A stretch of DNA of 64,000 bases from Granulicella sapmiensis (GTDB lineage Bacteria > Acidobacteriota > Terriglobia > Terriglobales > Acidobacteriaceae). The stretch spans positions 145,978 through 209,977 of the forward strand of contig JAMFSR010000028.1 in the NCBI GenBank assembly GCA_026225395.1, given 5' to 3'. Position 1 is the stretch's first letter; every line of letters begins with the position of its first letter. This document shows positions 1-8,659 of the stretch, in pieces. Under the pieces are notes generated by a model that did no database searches, was not told the origin of the DNA, and worked only from the letters and a program-made list of their open reading frames with translations. Both the position numbers and the translations under genes were made by a program.

Positions 1-809
1 ACCGCCGGCGGATCACCCGCGACGATTGCCGTGTTGCCATTGACGGTCGTGGTGGAAAGCGAATAGCTCTGATCGCCGCTGACCAGCACGGTCCCGTCCG
101 ATGCCGTCAGCGTCACCCCGTTATTCTGCGTCGTAATCTGGTCGACGCCCATGATCGACGACAACTGCAGAATCGCCTGCTGCCGCGCGTCTTCGAGCGT
201 CCCGGCATCCTGATCCGGGCTCAGGCTCGTAATCTGCTGGTTCAACTGCGCCACGGTCGCTGTCAAAGCATTCACCTGCTGCGCGGCAGTAGCAATCTGC
301 GAGTTTAACGTGCTGACTTCGTTGCTCATTCCTTGGGACGTGCTGTTGAATGCCGAAGCCAGTGTCGCCGCCGCAGTCAACACGGCTGTCTGGGTTGCAG
401 CATCCGTTGGATTCGCGGATAGCGCCGTCAGTGAGCTGAAAAACCCATCCATCGCAGATCCGAGCGTTGTCGAACTCGCGTCGCTCGATGTAGACGTCAG
501 CCCGAACATCGATTGCACACTTTGCAGGGCAGTCAGCAATGCTGAACTCGAAGTCGAACTCTGCGTCTGCTGCTGCAACTGCTGCTCCAGCACACGATCT
601 CTCTGGGAAACCGCCGTAGCCGTAACCGATTCGCCCAGGCCCGAGTAGCCGCTCAAGCTCACCGCGTCGCTGGCTTCAAAGTTCACGGTCTCCCGTGTAT
701 AGCCAGGCGTGTTCTGGTTGGCGACGTTATTCGACGTAATGTTGATCGCATTCTGGTCTGCATCCAGCGCGGCGTTGGTCAGAGACATCAGTCCGGTCAG
801 CGTTCCCAT
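1..809 (-). CDS. flgK: Flagellar hook-associated protein 1 (FlgK), C-terminus beyond window
   Basis: FlgK forms the first hook-filament junction ring. The reading frame is open from an ATG at 809 to the window edge, so about 269 N-terminal residues are visible and the C-terminus is missing. The start is set by a strong GAGGAGGAGA ribosome site at 811-820. The N-terminal rod/hook signature is clear: an Asn-Asn-Val-Ala-Asn-Gln-Asn-Thr-Pro-Gly-Tyr stretch near residue 35, the FlgK form of the motif shared by all axial proteins. It overlaps the end of the upstream flgN-like gene by about 13 bp and is the last visible gene of the flagellar operon. Confidence 0.9.
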   Translation of the reverse strand, partial: MGTLTGLMSLTNAALDADQNAINITSNNVANQNTPGYTRETVNFEASDAVSLSGYSGLGESVTATAVSQRDRVLEQQLQQQTQSSTSSSALLTALQSVQSMFGLTSTSSDASSTTLGSAMDGFFSSLTALSANPTDAATQTAVLTAAATLASAFNSTSQGMSNEVSTLNSQIATAAQQVNALTATVAQLNQQITSLSPDQDAGTLEDARQQAILQLSSIMGVDQITTQNNGVTLTASDGTVLVSGDQSYSLSTTTVNGNTAIVAGDPPA

Positions 810-1111
810 GTCTCCTCCTCAACCTTCCGAACCCTGGCTTCACGCAGGCCGCGCAGCATCCGCAGGCTGCGCTCGGTAGACTGCAACAACTCTCCGAGCG
901 CGTCTTTCAAAGCAATCGCTTCGCGCACATCCGCGTGCTTCAATCGCACGCGCAAACTCGCCATCTCTGCTGCTTGTGCGCGCAGCTCCTCCAGTGCGAC
1001 GACATCCATCCTGCCCAGCGCCTCAACAGTCGCCCGCAGCATGGCACGGGGATCGAACTCCTGCTCTGCTCCCGAAACATGCTCCGCACCAACCATTGCC
1101 TCGCCGAACAT
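797..1111 (-). CDS. flgN: FlgN-like export chaperone
   Basis: A 104-residue protein, mostly predicted helix with heptad-like Leu/Arg/Glu spacing in its second half (LRAQAAEMASLRVRLKHA). FlgN is the cytoplasmic chaperone that delivers FlgK and FlgL to the export gate. The call rests mainly on position (between flgM and flgK, overlapping the flgK start), size and helical character; sequence similarity to FlgN families is weak by eye. The family is poorly conserved, so a generic coiled-coil flagellar protein is the alternative. Confidence 0.6.
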   Translation of the reverse strand: MFGEAMVGAEHVSGAEQEFDPRAMLRATVEALGRMDVVALEELRAQAAEMASLRVRLKHADVREAIALKDALGELLQSTERSLRMLRGLREARVRKVEEETWER

Positions 1112-1114
1112 TGC

Positions 1115-1438
1115 CTATCCTCTATCCAGCATGGAGCCGATCAATTTGCCGGCAACATCCGCCGATGAAACGTTGTAGGTGCCATTCGCAATCGCGGCCT
1201 GCAGACTGGCTACCTTATCCGCGCGAACATCCGACGTTCCCATCGCCTGCAGCATCGCGCCTCCGGTGGAGCTCACGATCGTCTGATCGGAGTTGAGGAG
1301 CGATTGGTTTCCTACCTCCGCAAGATTGCTCTGGCTCGATCCCTTCACAGTAGAACCAACGCTCAGAGCGTCCCCATCCGAATCGGAAACCCGCGTGGAC
1401 GAACCAAATACTGCATTCAGATCAGAAATACCTGCCAT
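1115..1438 (-). CDS. flgM: Anti-sigma-28 factor FlgM
   Basis: FlgM binds FliA (sigma-28) and is exported when the hook is complete, releasing late flagellar transcription. The protein is 107 residues. The diagnostic part is the C-terminal helix pair with an Arg-x-x-Lys-Val-x-x-Leu-Gln-x-x-Ile-x-x-Gly-x-Tyr pattern around residues 72-90, followed by the GKLIGSML ending. The N-terminal half is low complexity and Ser-rich, as expected for an intrinsically disordered export substrate. Its partner fliA lies in the same locus at 8.7-9.5 kb. Confidence 0.88.
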   Translation of the reverse strand: MAGISDLNAVFGSSTRVSDSDGDALSVGSTVKGSSQSNLAEVGNQSLLNSDQTIVSSTGGAMLQAMGTSDVRADKVASLQAAIANGTYNVSSADVAGKLIGSMLDRG

Positions 1439-1482
1439 CTTCCGCCTCCATATAAGACATATCGGCGGTGCTGCAGGAAACT

Positions 1483-1833
1483 TTAGGGCTGTCTGACTTT
1501 TTCTGTGCTCTCAAGTTTGCCGCGCGCTTCTTTCTCAACCGCACTCACAATATTCCTGGAGATTCCAAGGCCGCCGGCCGCGGAAATCGCCTTTGCCAGC
1601 GCTTCTATCCCCAGGGACTGATACGAGCTCGAGTCCCCGGCCTTGTCATCGCCATCGTCCGCATCCAAGCCGTCTTCCTTGCTCATCGTGCTCAACGGTT
1701 TCAACATCTGCTGCAGAAACATACCCTCAAACTGCTGCGCCGCATCTGTCAGCTTGTGATGCTTCAGTGAGTCAGGCGATCCGGTTGCGCCTGTTACCAA
1801 ACTTCCTTGCGAAGCCTGCAAATTCGCGATCAT
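1483..1833 (-). CDS. flgJ: Rod-binding protein, FlgJ N-terminal domain only
   Basis: This 116-residue protein matches only the rod-cap half of FlgJ: the AAQQFEGMFLQQMLKPL core near residues 31-47 and a helical C-terminus (ALAKAISAAGGLG). The muramidase (glucosaminidase) domain found in enterobacterial FlgJ is absent, as in many bacteria where a separate enzyme opens the peptidoglycan. Its start overlaps the flgI stop by 4 bp (ATGA), so the two are translationally coupled. Confidence 0.85.
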   Translation of the reverse strand: MIANLQASQGSLVTGATGSPDSLKHHKLTDAAQQFEGMFLQQMLKPLSTMSKEDGLDADDGDDKAGDSSSYQSLGIEALAKAISAAGGLGISRNIVSAVEKEARGKLESTEKVRQP

Positions 1834-2978
1834 AGGACCTCGATCTCGGCTCCCAGCGCACCTGCCGCTTGCATTGCCTGCAAAATCGAGATCACATCCC
1901 GCGACGTCGCGCCGATCTGCTGCAGGTCCCGCACAAGCTCTTCTACGGTCGCGCCTTCGCGCAGTTCAATCCGGTTCACTGGCTTGTCGTTCGCATCGAT
2001 CTTCGACTGCGCCACAGTTGTCGTCGTTCCACTGCTAAATCCATTCGGCTGCGACACCGAGTAGTTCGTCACCACGTTGACCGACAATCCTCCATGCAAA
2101 ATCGACACGGGCTGTAGTGTCACGGTTCCACCAATCACAACCGTCCCCGTCCGCTCATTCACGATCACCTTCGCTCGCGGGAAGAACGGCACCTCGATCG
2201 CCTCGATCTTCGCCAGCATCGCCGGCACATCCACGCCTGGCGGAATGCGTATCTCCACATGTCCACTATCTTTCACCTGCGAAGTCACACCCGGCACTTC
2301 GCGGTTCACCGACTCCGACATCGCCTCCGCGCTGCGAAAGTCCGCTTCATTGAGCAGAAGGCTGAAGCTGTGCAACGCACCAAGGTTTGTCGGCGAAGCA
2401 CGTTCCACCATAGCGCCGGCCGGAATCCGCGCCGTCGTCGTATGGTTCACCGTCCTCGAGCTTCCATTCGCCCCAATGGTGTAGCCACCGACTACGACAG
2501 CTCCCTGCGCCTGCGCGTAAATGCGGCCATCCGCGCCGTACAGCGGAGTCATCAACAGCACACCACCCTCAAGGCTCTTCGCGTCTCCGGCCGAGGACGC
2601 CGTCACATCGATCTTCGCGCCCGAGTCCGCAAAGGCGGGCAGCGAAGCTGAAACAAACACCGCTGCCAGGTTCTGCACACGGATCGAACTCGCCGGAACA
2701 CTGACGCCCATCCGCAGCAAAGTCGCCGCCAGTGTTTGCACCGGAAAGCTCGTCTGCTGGCTATCACCTGTCCCTTGCAGCCCGACGACAATCCCATAGC
2801 CGACGAGCTGGTTGTCTCGTATGCCTTCGATCGACGCTACATCCTTAATCCTCGCAAGGGCCGGCTTTCCTATAACCGCATCGCTAGCGTGCGCCGTGAC
2901 CGCTCCGCTCATCAGCGCGGCAACCATGGCACATCCGATCCTTGAATTAAGACTCATCATCGCAAACGCCTTCCACAT
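1830..2978 (-). CDS. flgI: Flagellar P-ring protein FlgI
   Basis: FlgI builds the periplasmic P-ring around the rod. At 382 residues it has the normal family length. An N-terminal signal peptide (hydrophobic run ending at AHA-SD) is followed by the hallmark RIKDVASIEGIRDNQLVGYGIVVGL start of the mature domain and conserved GTGD and PVQTLAATLL blocks. Met-8 (2957) is an equally possible start because it also gives a complete signal peptide. Its periplasmic chaperone FlgA is encoded two genes upstream. Confidence 0.95.
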   Translation of the reverse strand: MWKAFAMMSLNSRIGCAMVAALMSGAVTAHASDAVIGKPALARIKDVASIEGIRDNQLVGYGIVVGLQGTGDSQQTSFPVQTLAATLLRMGVSVPASSIRVQNLAAVFVSASLPAFADSGAKIDVTASSAGDAKSLEGGVLLMTPLYGADGRIYAQAQGAVVVGGYTIGANGSSRTVNHTTTARIPAGAMVERASPTNLGALHSFSLLLNEADFRSAEAMSESVNREVPGVTSQVKDSGHVEIRIPPGVDVPAMLAKIEAIEVPFFPRAKVIVNERTGTVVIGGTVTLQPVSILHGGLSVNVVTNYSVSQPNGFSSGTTTTVAQSKIDANDKPVNRIELREGATVEELVRDLQQIGATSRDVISILQAMQAAGALGAEIEVL

Positions 2979-2987
2979 CGTTTCCAG

Positions 2988-3791
2988 TTAGAAGATCAGG
3001 AACTTTTCCAGGAACCGGACCAACGGACTTTGCCGGTGCGTGTAGTCGTTGATGATCCCCTTGCCGCGCACCTCGAGCTCCAGGCTTGAAATCGCCGTCG
3101 ACGTAATCTGGTTCTGCTGCGAGATGTCCTCAGGCCGCACCAGGCCTCGAAGCACAATGGTCTGCGTCTGCTGGTTGAACTCCACCTGCCGGGCCGCTTC
3201 GATGACGAGCATCCCGTTCGGCAGCACCTCAATCACCTGTCCGCCAAGCGTTGTGTTGAGGCTCGAACTGGTCTCGCTATCGCCCTTCGCCGCCAACGCC
3301 GATGCCGAGTTCTGATTGATCAGGTTTTGTAGCGCATTGCCGGACTTCAACACCCCCAACAACGCCGAGATCTGAGAGCTCGCGCTCGACGACCGCGAGT
3401 TGGCGACCGTCCCCGTCGTCGACGCCGACAAGCTTTCCGTGACCACCACCGAAATCAAATCATGCGGACGCATCGCGCGAACATCCGTATTCATCCGCGT
3501 CAGCCTTCCAGCATCGCTCCATATTGCGCCGGATGCCGGCATCGCTTCCACGTTCGAAGCCCGCACCCGCGCCAGGTACTCATTCAACGAAGTCGCAGCC
3601 GGGTCGGACTTGCTACTATTTGCCGCCGGCTTCTGCCCGATCATTACTACAGCAAAGACTAGGAACATCAGCCATCCAATCACCGCAAGAACAAACCAGC
3701 GAAGCTGCTCAACCGCGCTCATGGACTTGCGCGCCGCGCTCTTTGCGGCATACGGCTTCCGTTCGTATACCTCAATCGATATCGTCTTCAC
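2988..3791 (-). CDS. flgH: Flagellar L-ring protein FlgH, atypical N-terminus
   Basis: FlgH forms the outer-membrane L-ring. I choose the GTG at 3791: it overlaps the flgA stop as GTGA and sits behind a near-perfect GGAGGTGG ribosome site at about 3799-3806, giving 267 residues. The conserved FlgH core is present (RPHDLISVVVTESLSAS, then LPNGMLVIEAARQVEFN and LRGLVRPEDIS). The N-terminus is unusual: about 33 residues of basic cytoplasm-like sequence, then one long hydrophobic segment (WFVLAVIGWLMFLVFAVVMI) and no lipobox cysteine, whereas classical FlgH is a lipoprotein. Confidence 0.9.
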   Translation of the reverse strand: MKTISIEVYERKPYAAKSAARKSMSAVEQLRWFVLAVIGWLMFLVFAVVMIGQKPAANSSKSDPAATSLNEYLARVRASNVEAMPASGAIWSDAGRLTRMNTDVRAMRPHDLISVVVTESLSASTTGTVANSRSSSASSQISALLGVLKSGNALQNLINQNSASALAAKGDSETSSSLNTTLGGQVIEVLPNGMLVIEAARQVEFNQQTQTIVLRGLVRPEDISQQNQITSTAISSLELEVRGKGIINDYTHRQSPLVRFLEKFLIF

Positions 3792-4285
3792 CGGACCACC
3801 TCCACAATGCCTTTGCCCACAACCCGGCAACGAATCACCGGCGACACGCTTGCATCATCTGAGAGATGCGGCATCCTTACGCGAATCAAATCCCGCTCGC
3901 CACCGCTATCTTCGGCCCATCCGGTCAACACAATTCGCGAGTCAGCCCCCTCACGCATGACGGTCACTCGATCACCAATGCGCACACTTTCTCGCATCAG
4001 CCGTGGCGAAGCGGCAGTCCTATCGTCCAAAGCAATCGCTACCATCGGCCGCGACGCATCTGTGCAGCTTGCCACCATCGCCCAGCTTTGCTTCCGCAGA
4101 GCATCGGTGCGAACACTCACCACTTTGAAACCCTCCACACCGCCATCGTGCGCAGCCTCTCCAAGCACACGCGCCACCGCTGCCTCCGCACTCGGCGCAC
4201 AACCTGCTTCCGCGGGCACCAGCGCAGCTGCAACACCTTGCCAGCTCAGCATCAATCCCGTTAGCGCAACAGCAAGTTTCCGCAT
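3788..4285 (-). CDS. flgA: P-ring assembly chaperone FlgA
   Basis: Periplasmic chaperone for FlgI polymerisation. The 165-residue product has a signal peptide (MRKLAVALTGLMLSWQGVAA), a middle domain, and a C-terminal SAF-like fold recognisable from RIGDRVTVMREG followed by a repeated VxCRVVGKGIVEVVR ending. It is shorter than enterobacterial FlgA (about 220 residues), missing part of the N-terminal domain. It lies between flgG and flgH with 1-4 bp overlaps on both sides, which supports the assignment. Confidence 0.85.
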   Translation of the reverse strand: MRKLAVALTGLMLSWQGVAAALVPAEAGCAPSAEAAVARVLGEAAHDGGVEGFKVVSVRTDALRKQSWAMVASCTDASRPMVAIALDDRTAASPRLMRESVRIGDRVTVMREGADSRIVLTGWAEDSGGERDLIRVRMPHLSDDASVSPVIRCRVVGKGIVEVVR

Positions 4286-5073
4286 TACCGCACCAGCCCA
4301 TTGATTTGTGAGTACATGTCGTCGGCCACATGCACCACCTTGGAGTTGCTCTCATACGCTCGCTGCGCCACGATCATCTGCACGAACGCCGCCACCACAT
4401 CCACATTCGAGTTCTCCGTATACCCCTGCTGCAATGTACCCATGCCACTCGATCCACCGGGGACATCCGTAATCGCGTTTCCTGAAGCAGAAGTCTGCTG
4501 AAAGAGATTGCTTCCCAGCGCCGTCAACCCGGCCGCGTTCGCAAACGTCGCCAACTGAATCGTGCCCAGCTGAGAGCTCGCTGTCTGCCCTGGCAGAGTC
4601 GCCGAAACCACGCCGTACTGCGAAATCGTCACCGCCGTGGCGTTTGCTGGAATTGTGATGTTCGGCACAAGCGGATTGCCGTCGGCAGTCACCATCGTTC
4701 CCTGGTTGTTCATATGGAAGCTGCCATCGCGCGTGTACGCGGTCGTTCCATCCGGCATCGAGATCGGAAAGAAGCCCGTGCCCTGGATCGCCATATCGAG
4801 CGTGTTGTTGGTCTGGGTAAAGTCACCCTGCGTCATAATCACTTCACTCGCGACGGACTTGGTGCCTAAACCAATTTGCAATCCCGATGAAGCCGTCGAC
4901 GTGCTTTGCGCCGCGCCGGGCGTCACCAGGTTCTGGTAGATCATGTCCTCAAACTCCATCTGGCGCTGCCGAAACCCAGTCGTGCCGGAGTTCGCGAGGT
5001 TGTTGGCGATGGTGTCCAGGTTCGCCTGCTGCGCGCTCATGCCGCTAGCTGCTGTGTACAGTGCTCGAATCAT
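4285..5073 (-). CDS. flgG: Distal rod protein FlgG
   Basis: FlgG forms the distal rod that crosses the peptidoglycan and outer membrane. The 262-residue product begins MIRALYTAASGMSAQQ and carries the axial motif LDTIANNLANSGTTGFRQRQ near residues 20-38. The matching C-terminal coiled-coil ends NVDVVAAFVQMIVAQRAYESNSKVVHVADDM, the classic FlgG signature. Length matches the family exactly. It sits directly after flgF, as in most flgFG pairs. Confidence 0.96.
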   Translation of the reverse strand: MIRALYTAASGMSAQQANLDTIANNLANSGTTGFRQRQMEFEDMIYQNLVTPGAAQSTSTASSGLQIGLGTKSVASEVIMTQGDFTQTNNTLDMAIQGTGFFPISMPDGTTAYTRDGSFHMNNQGTMVTADGNPLVPNITIPANATAVTISQYGVVSATLPGQTASSQLGTIQLATFANAAGLTALGSNLFQQTSASGNAITDVPGGSSGMGTLQQGYTENSNVDVVAAFVQMIVAQRAYESNSKVVHVADDMYSQINGLVR

Positions 5074-5093
5074 GCTGCTCTCCCTCTTGCCTG

Positions 5094-5846
5094 CTATACC
5101 CGCGAAAGCTCTTCCGTCGCGGTCTTGTCAAAATTGTTGTCGAAAACTGAAATCGCCTTCTGCATCATCTCGGCCTGGCGCTGCATGAGCATCAGCTGCA
5201 TCGTGCCGTGAATCGTGTCCTGGTTGGCACTCTCAAGCGCTCCAGACTGGATGCTCGAATCCGTCGCAGGAACCGGCGTCACACCATCGACAGGCTTATA
5301 GATTCCCGCACCTTCGGCATCTTCCGCTCCATTCGTCCCCAGGTCCATGAGACCGACCTTGCCCACAACCGCGCTGCCCTCAGGCGTAGTCACAGAGATG
5401 CTTCCGTCGTTCCCGACCTTGACCGTTCCGGTCGGCACAGCAATCGTCTTTCCGCTCGCATCCAGTACCGCGGCGCCGGCCTTCGTCGTCAGCTCACCAG
5501 CAGCCGAAACCTGGAACGATCCATCCCGCGTATAGCGAACGCCGTTCGAAGTCTGTATCGCGAAGTACGCGCTGCCCTGGATCGCAAGGTCCAGCGGATT
5601 GCTCGTCGGGGAGATCTGTCCCTGCGCGCTGCTCAGGCTGCTCGCCCCCAACACGCCGAAGCTGTTTATCGCTCCGCCCACCTGCGACGCCGTCTGGCTC
5701 GTTGCATCGACCATCACGCCGCGGAAGGTCTCGCGTTCCGCGCGAAAGCCGTTCGTGCCCGCGTTCGCCAGATTATTGGCGGCGAGGTCCAACGCCTGTG
5801 TTCGCGCCAGCAACCCCGAGTAAGCCGCGTAGAGTCCGCTATCCAT
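5094..5846 (-). CDS. flgF: Proximal rod protein FlgF
   Basis: A rod protein paralogous to FlgG. The ATG at 5846 is the natural start because the product then begins MDSGLYAAYSGLLARTQALD, the family N-terminus; upstream in-frame codons encode unrelated sequence. The resulting 250 residues include LAANNLANAGTNGFRAERE and the C-terminal helix HGTMQLMLMQRQAEMMQKAISVFD. It is separated from flgG by 20 bp. Confidence 0.92.
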   Translation of the reverse strand: MDSGLYAAYSGLLARTQALDLAANNLANAGTNGFRAERETFRGVMVDATSQTASQVGGAINSFGVLGASSLSSAQGQISPTSNPLDLAIQGSAYFAIQTSNGVRYTRDGSFQVSAAGELTTKAGAAVLDASGKTIAVPTGTVKVGNDGSISVTTPEGSAVVGKVGLMDLGTNGAEDAEGAGIYKPVDGVTPVPATDSSIQSGALESANQDTIHGTMQLMLMQRQAEMMQKAISVFDNNFDKTATEELSRV

Positions 5847-5942
5847 GACATGAGAAACAGCATCTCGACAGCCAATCCCACTCAGACATCGTAAGAACCC
5901 TGTAAGCCTCACCTAAGCCTTCGCTAATGCCGGGCATACGTT

Positions 5943-6335
5943 TCAGGCACCCGCTCGCAGCAACGGTTGAATCCGGCTCCTCACCTGGTCCGCGGTGAAT
6001 GGCTTGCAGATATATCCCCGTGCCCCCGCGGCAATCGCTCGCAGCACCTGCCGCTCCGCTCCTTCTGTCGTGATGATCACAACAGGAACGTCAGTCGCCA
6101 GCTCTTGCTGCCGCGCCTGCTCCAGGAACGACAGCCCATCCATCAATGGCATATTGATGTCGCAAAGAATCAAATCCAGTTCTGTCTCACTGCCCTGTTG
6201 TGTTCGCAACAACTCCAGTGCCTCTTGACCATTGGTCGCTTCCAACACCTCCGTTACGCCAAGCCCGGTTTCCTTCAGCGCACGTTGCAACACCTTCCGC
6301 ATCACCGCGGAATCATCCACAATCAAAGCCCTCAT
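5943..6335 (-). CDS. cheY: CheY-like single-domain response regulator
   Basis: A 130-residue receiver domain with every catalytic feature: Asp-Asp acid pair (LIVDDS, residues 7-8), phosphoacceptor Asp in LILCDINMPLMDG (about residue 59), Thr in VVIITTEG and Lys in YICKPF. No output domain is attached. Encoded inside the flagellar operon beside fliM/fliN, it is a good candidate for the regulator that binds the FliM N-terminus and reverses the motor. Other CheY-like roles cannot be excluded because no cheA is in the window. Confidence 0.88.
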   Translation of the reverse strand: MRALIVDDSAVMRKVLQRALKETGLGVTEVLEATNGQEALELLRTQQGSETELDLILCDINMPLMDGLSFLEQARQQELATDVPVVIITTEGAERQVLRAIAAGARGYICKPFTADQVRSRIQPLLRAGA

Positions 6336-6409
6336 CGCCTAGTCTCCACGGCTGCGCGATTCAACCGCCAAAAGATGTATCGGCAGAAACCTTCGTCACA
6401 CGAATCCGG

Positions 6410-7405
6410 TTACTTCCGCCGTATGCGAATAACCAGATCGACCACATCGTCTCCCGTAGCCGGCAAGGTTCCATTCTTGCCAAACGCTCCGCGTTCGAGC
6501 CAGAGCCGCATCCAGTAACGATCGCGTAACCGGACAACCCTTGAAGCTACCGGCTGCAGCTTCTGCAACGCATCCACCACCCGCTCCACCATCTCGTTGC
6601 GGTCCGCAACATCAACCTCACGACACTTCACAGTCGCGGAGCCGTCCAGCATCTGCACCGCTCTTACAAAATCGGCACGCGGCATTACGCCGCTTTCCAC
6701 ACGCATCCCGCTCATACGCTCCAGCGCGAACGCGGCTGCCGCATCCACATTTTCATCGAACGCGAGATAGAGGATGCGCCCGCCGGCAACCCGTAACGGA
6801 ACCGCTCTGCAGAGCTCCCGCAAGACGACCGGCATAGCCAGCGCCATTCTTATTCCATCGAATCCCGACAAGCTCAGCACAGGGCACTGCCATTGCATCC
6901 CGAGCCCGCGGGTGATCTTCGTCTCGGCCACGCCACCGGCCTCGACCAACCATTCGCCAATCCGTCCACGACCGGCAACCTTCTGCGCCTCGAGCGCCGA
7001 CCGAAGCTGTTCCTGTGTCACCAATCCCTGCGCCAGCAAGACCAGCCCCAACGGAACGCGATGCTCATGCTCCTCGGCGACCTCCGCGCCATCCGCACCT
7101 TCCATCTCGCGCCTTACGCTGGCATCGACCAGGGCACGCAAGCAAGCTTTGCTGCAACCCCAGCTGTCCTCAAACACTGGGCGCGCACGCCTCTTCCAGC
7201 GCTTCGACCAGCCTGCCGCACATCCGTCGTAGGCACACTCAGGTTTATCGCCAGTCGATCCCTCGAAGCTTGGCAGCGCCGCACTCACATCATTCGCGAA
7301 GGACTTCGAGGGAGACCAACTATCCGCGGAATCCATCAAACGCAATGCGACTGCACTGGCATGTGTGTCTCCATCGATCCGGAAGCGATCCGCTGACCGG
7401 CTCAT
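6410..7405 (-). CDS. MshEN-domain (GspE N-terminal-like) protein, candidate c-di-GMP receptor
   Basis: A 331-residue soluble protein. Residues about 117-178 hold two successive copies of the MshEN pattern LGxxLxxxGxxxxxxLxxxLxxQ: copy 1 from Leu-119 to Gln-141 and copy 2 from Ile-149 to Gln-171. In MshE-type ATPases this pair binds cyclic di-GMP. No ATPase domain follows. Residues 180-331 are a domain I do not recognise, and residues 1-110 look low in structure. The gene lies between fliN and cheY, touching fliN with a 4-bp overlap. A role as a c-di-GMP-responsive motor or switch protein is inference from motif and position. Confidence 0.7.
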   Translation of the reverse strand: MSRSADRFRIDGDTHASAVALRLMDSADSWSPSKSFANDVSAALPSFEGSTGDKPECAYDGCAAGWSKRWKRRARPVFEDSWGCSKACLRALVDASVRREMEGADGAEVAEEHEHRVPLGLVLLAQGLVTQEQLRSALEAQKVAGRGRIGEWLVEAGGVAETKITRGLGMQWQCPVLSLSGFDGIRMALAMPVVLRELCRAVPLRVAGGRILYLAFDENVDAAAAFALERMSGMRVESGVMPRADFVRAVQMLDGSATVKCREVDVADRNEMVERVVDALQKLQPVASRVVRLRDRYWMRLWLERGAFGKNGTLPATGDDVVDLVIRIRRK

Positions 7406-7671
7406 CGCACACCTTCCAGTCGCATCTGTGGCGAGGCCACCTCTGTAATCCGCAACGCAAAATTCCCTTTCACGACCACCACTTCTCCCCGCGCCACAAT
7501 CCGCTCACCTACCACGAGGTCCACCGGAGCTCCCACCTGGCGATCGAGTTCAACTACGTCGCCAGGTGCCAGCGCCAGGACTTCCTTCAGCAATATCTCC
7601 GACGTGCCGAAGTGCAGTGCAGCTTCCATCTCCATATCCAGCACAACGTCCAGTTTTGCTTCATCACTCAT
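7402..7671 (-). CDS. fliN: Flagellar switch protein FliN
   Basis: A compact 89-residue SpoA-domain protein. It contains the FliN core LDMEMEAALHFGTSEILLKEVLALAPGD with the hallmark VELDR, an APVDLVV strand, and the VARGEVVVVKGNFALRITEV closing hairpin. FliN forms the lower C-ring together with FliM. It overlaps fliM by 4 bp. The long acidic N-terminal extension of E. coli FliN is missing, as in many non-enteric FliN proteins. Confidence 0.92.
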   Translation of the reverse strand: MSDEAKLDVVLDMEMEAALHFGTSEILLKEVLALAPGDVVELDRQVGAPVDLVVGERIVARGEVVVVKGNFALRITEVASPQMRLEGVR

Positions 7672-8648
7672 GCCGCCACCTCTCTATCTTCACCTTCCGC
7701 CGTCTGCGCTACCCAACTTGCATCGTCCTGTAGCAGAGCGCCCACACGATCTCCTTTGCCCACTGGCAGCGCCGAACACACACGCACACCGCCAATCAGC
7801 AGCTCCGACAACGTATTCTTTGGCAACCCAAGATCAAGCACCTTGCCGACTTCCAAAGACTGCAACTCGCGCGAATCAATCCTCGTTAGCGGCAACCGCG
7901 CAATCACTGGAAAGCTCGCCTCGGCCATCAGCTTCTCTACCCTCGCAGATGAAACGGAAGCCCGCTTCCTTGGCTCTTCAGCCACCGCACTCAACCGCCG
8001 TAGCGTATTCAATACAACTGCAGGCAGACACAAATTGATCAACCCCTGGACGCCCGGCATCTGCACATCCAGGCTCACGCAGAGCGTCTGCTCGCTGCCG
8101 GGCATCAGCCGCGCAACGCGCGCCTGCGGCTCATGCTTCTCCAACTCAAACTGCAGTCCCACGGACTCCCAGGCCAGGTTCAGCTCGCGCATCACCATCT
8201 GCAACACCGCATTCAGGATCGCGTCCTCAATGTCCGTCACTTCGCGGGCAGCAGCCGTTGTGCCACGTCCACCCAACAGCAGGTCCACCATGGTCATCGC
8301 CACCGAAAGACTCATCTCCAGCAGCCCGACTCCGCCCAGCGGTTCAAGTCGCAATAGGCAGACGTAGGAGGGATCCGGCAAACAACTCAGAAAATCTCCA
8401 AACGACATCTGCTCACCCGCCGCCGCTGCCACTTGCAACTGGGTCCGCAGCCAGGCGCCGAGCGTATGCGTCAGGTTTCGCGCAAACTGCTCGTTCACTG
8501 TTGTGATCGAACGCATCTGCTCACTGCCGATATGCCCAGCGCGGCCAAAGTTGTAGACCGGCGCCGGAGAAGCCGCATCCCCCTCACGAGGTGTTTGCCG
8601 CAGCGTGAACAGCGAATCGATCGCATTCTGCTCAAGAATTGTTTCCAC
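7668..8648 (-). CDS. fliM: Flagellar motor switch protein FliM
   Basis: The 326-residue product starts METILEQNAIDSLF, the short CheY-P-binding peptide of FliM. The middle CheC-like domain has the YNFGRAGHIGSEQMRSITTVNEQFARN signature. The C-terminal SpoA domain (VGKVLDLGLPKNTLSELLIGGVRVCSALP) interacts with FliN. The gene is followed immediately by fliN and then by the MshEN protein and cheY, making a compact switch sub-cluster. Confidence 0.95.
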   Translation of the reverse strand: METILEQNAIDSLFTLRQTPREGDAASPAPVYNFGRAGHIGSEQMRSITTVNEQFARNLTHTLGAWLRTQLQVAAAAGEQMSFGDFLSCLPDPSYVCLLRLEPLGGVGLLEMSLSVAMTMVDLLLGGRGTTAAAREVTDIEDAILNAVLQMVMRELNLAWESVGLQFELEKHEPQARVARLMPGSEQTLCVSLDVQMPGVQGLINLCLPAVVLNTLRRLSAVAEEPRKRASVSSARVEKLMAEASFPVIARLPLTRIDSRELQSLEVGKVLDLGLPKNTLSELLIGGVRVCSALPVGKGDRVGALLQDDASWVAQTAEGEDREVAA

Positions 8649-8659
8649 GTGCAGTCCCC

